Source: CAWKMN01 sp963850765 (lineage in GTDB: Bacteria > Chloroflexota > Anaerolineae > Aggregatilineales > Aggregatilineaceae). From it: a stretch of 64,000 nt of DNA. The notes under the pieces are model-generated. The model saw nothing but the letters and a program-made list of their open reading frames with translations, ran no database searches and had not been told where the DNA came from. Of the stretch, positions 63,836 through 64,000 are shown piece by piece (position 1 is the first letter of the stretch; the number at the start of each line of letters is the position of its first letter). Where the stretch lies: the NCBI GenBank assembly GCA_963850765.1, contig CAWKMN010000011.1, positions 1 to 64,000 of the forward strand, given 5' to 3'. The position numbers and the translations under genes are program-made.

Positions 63836-64000
63836 TCAGCGCTTGCGCGCGATCAACATGGTCGTGAAGTTGAACGTCCAGGGCAGGATCACGCGCAGCA
63901 CCGACGCCAGACGGTCCGCCAGCCATGTCGTCTCATAATAGCCACCCCCCTTGCGGAACGGCCCGCCGAGGCCCCACAGGGTATAGGCATGACTGGTCGG
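63836..64000 (-). CDS. C terminus of a probable SAM-dependent methyltransferase (partial)
   Basis: Only the last 54 residues are in the window: PTSHAYTLWGLGGPFRKGGG then YYETTWLADRLASVLRVILP and FNFTTMLIARKR before TGA. A hydrophobic strand followed by MLIARK is the usual last beta-strand of class I methyltransferases, but too little is present for a firm call. Ninety bases separate it from the alpha-glucosidase gene downstream. Confidence 0.4.
   Translation of the reverse strand, partial: PTSHAYTLWGLGGPFRKGGGYYETTWLADRLASVLRVILPWTFNFTTMLIARKR

Noticed and set aside
1..64000. CRISPR array
   Set aside because: No regularly spaced 24-40 base direct repeats with unique spacers were found; the repeats present are palindromic intergenic units at irregular distances, and no cas genes are seen.

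Overview
The window is GC-rich bacterial DNA. It most resembles a Chloroflexota (Anaerolineae-like) genome: NB-ARC/HTH/TPR and NACHT/HEAT NTPases, secreted proteins with Thr/Pro-rich linkers, several peptide-type ABC importers, GH31 glycosidases, and palindromic intergenic repeats of the 'GTAGGGGCG...CGCCCCTAC' kind. This assignment is inference from gene content, not from a marker gene.

Left part (1-14.6 kb) is an accessory region ending at a tRNA-Glu gene (14599-14672, minus). It holds decayed genes: an HNH restriction-endonuclease-like gene, a uroporphyrinogen-decarboxylase-like gene, a DraG-like fragment and a metallophosphoesterase. It also holds a secreted five-bladed-propeller glycosidase-like gene, an HNH/AP2 gene, a primase-polymerase/helicase replication gene, an XRE regulator, and three consecutive serine recombinases. 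A 14-15 bp motif (CCAGAATGCTTACGG) occurs five times here and was not noticed elsewhere.

14.8-26.7 kb: a minus-strand pair (NB-ARC STAND regulator then S9 peptidase), a plus-strand peptide importer (binding protein and two permeases, no ATPase), then a glycyl-radical-enzyme activase and its HypD-like glycyl radical enzyme. 26.7-36 kb: patatin lipase, phosphotriesterase-like hydrolase, GH31 alpha-xylosidase and AnmK on the minus strand, then a second ATPase-less peptide importer on the plus strand. 36.3-43.2 kb: a MacAB-like export cassette (FtsX-type permease, adaptor lipoprotein, two ATPases, the first with an AbrB-like tail) and a LysM surface protein. 43.6-46.7 kb: ECF sigma factor, anti-sigma factor, and a convergent secreted protein with three lipoprotein_15-type repeats and a haem-binding CxxCH tail. 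47-50.5 kb: membrane-anchored NACHT/HEAT NTPase and a zinc-ribbon coiled-coil protein. 50.7-59.5 kb: a tightly overlapping operon of four large polytopic membrane proteins (two alternating families, YfhO/GT-C-like) and a GT2 glycosyltransferase. 59.6-64 kb: another membrane protein, an alkyltransferase-like protein with Trp in place of the catalytic Cys, a GH31 alpha-glucosidase and the end of a probable methyltransferase.

Many otherwise well-conserved genes are interrupted by single-base frameshifts. In almost every case checked by hand, removing one base restores the family sequence. Many therefore look like read or assembly insertions rather than gene death, and such genes are annotated across the shift. 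Within the left 14.6 kb real decay is also likely.
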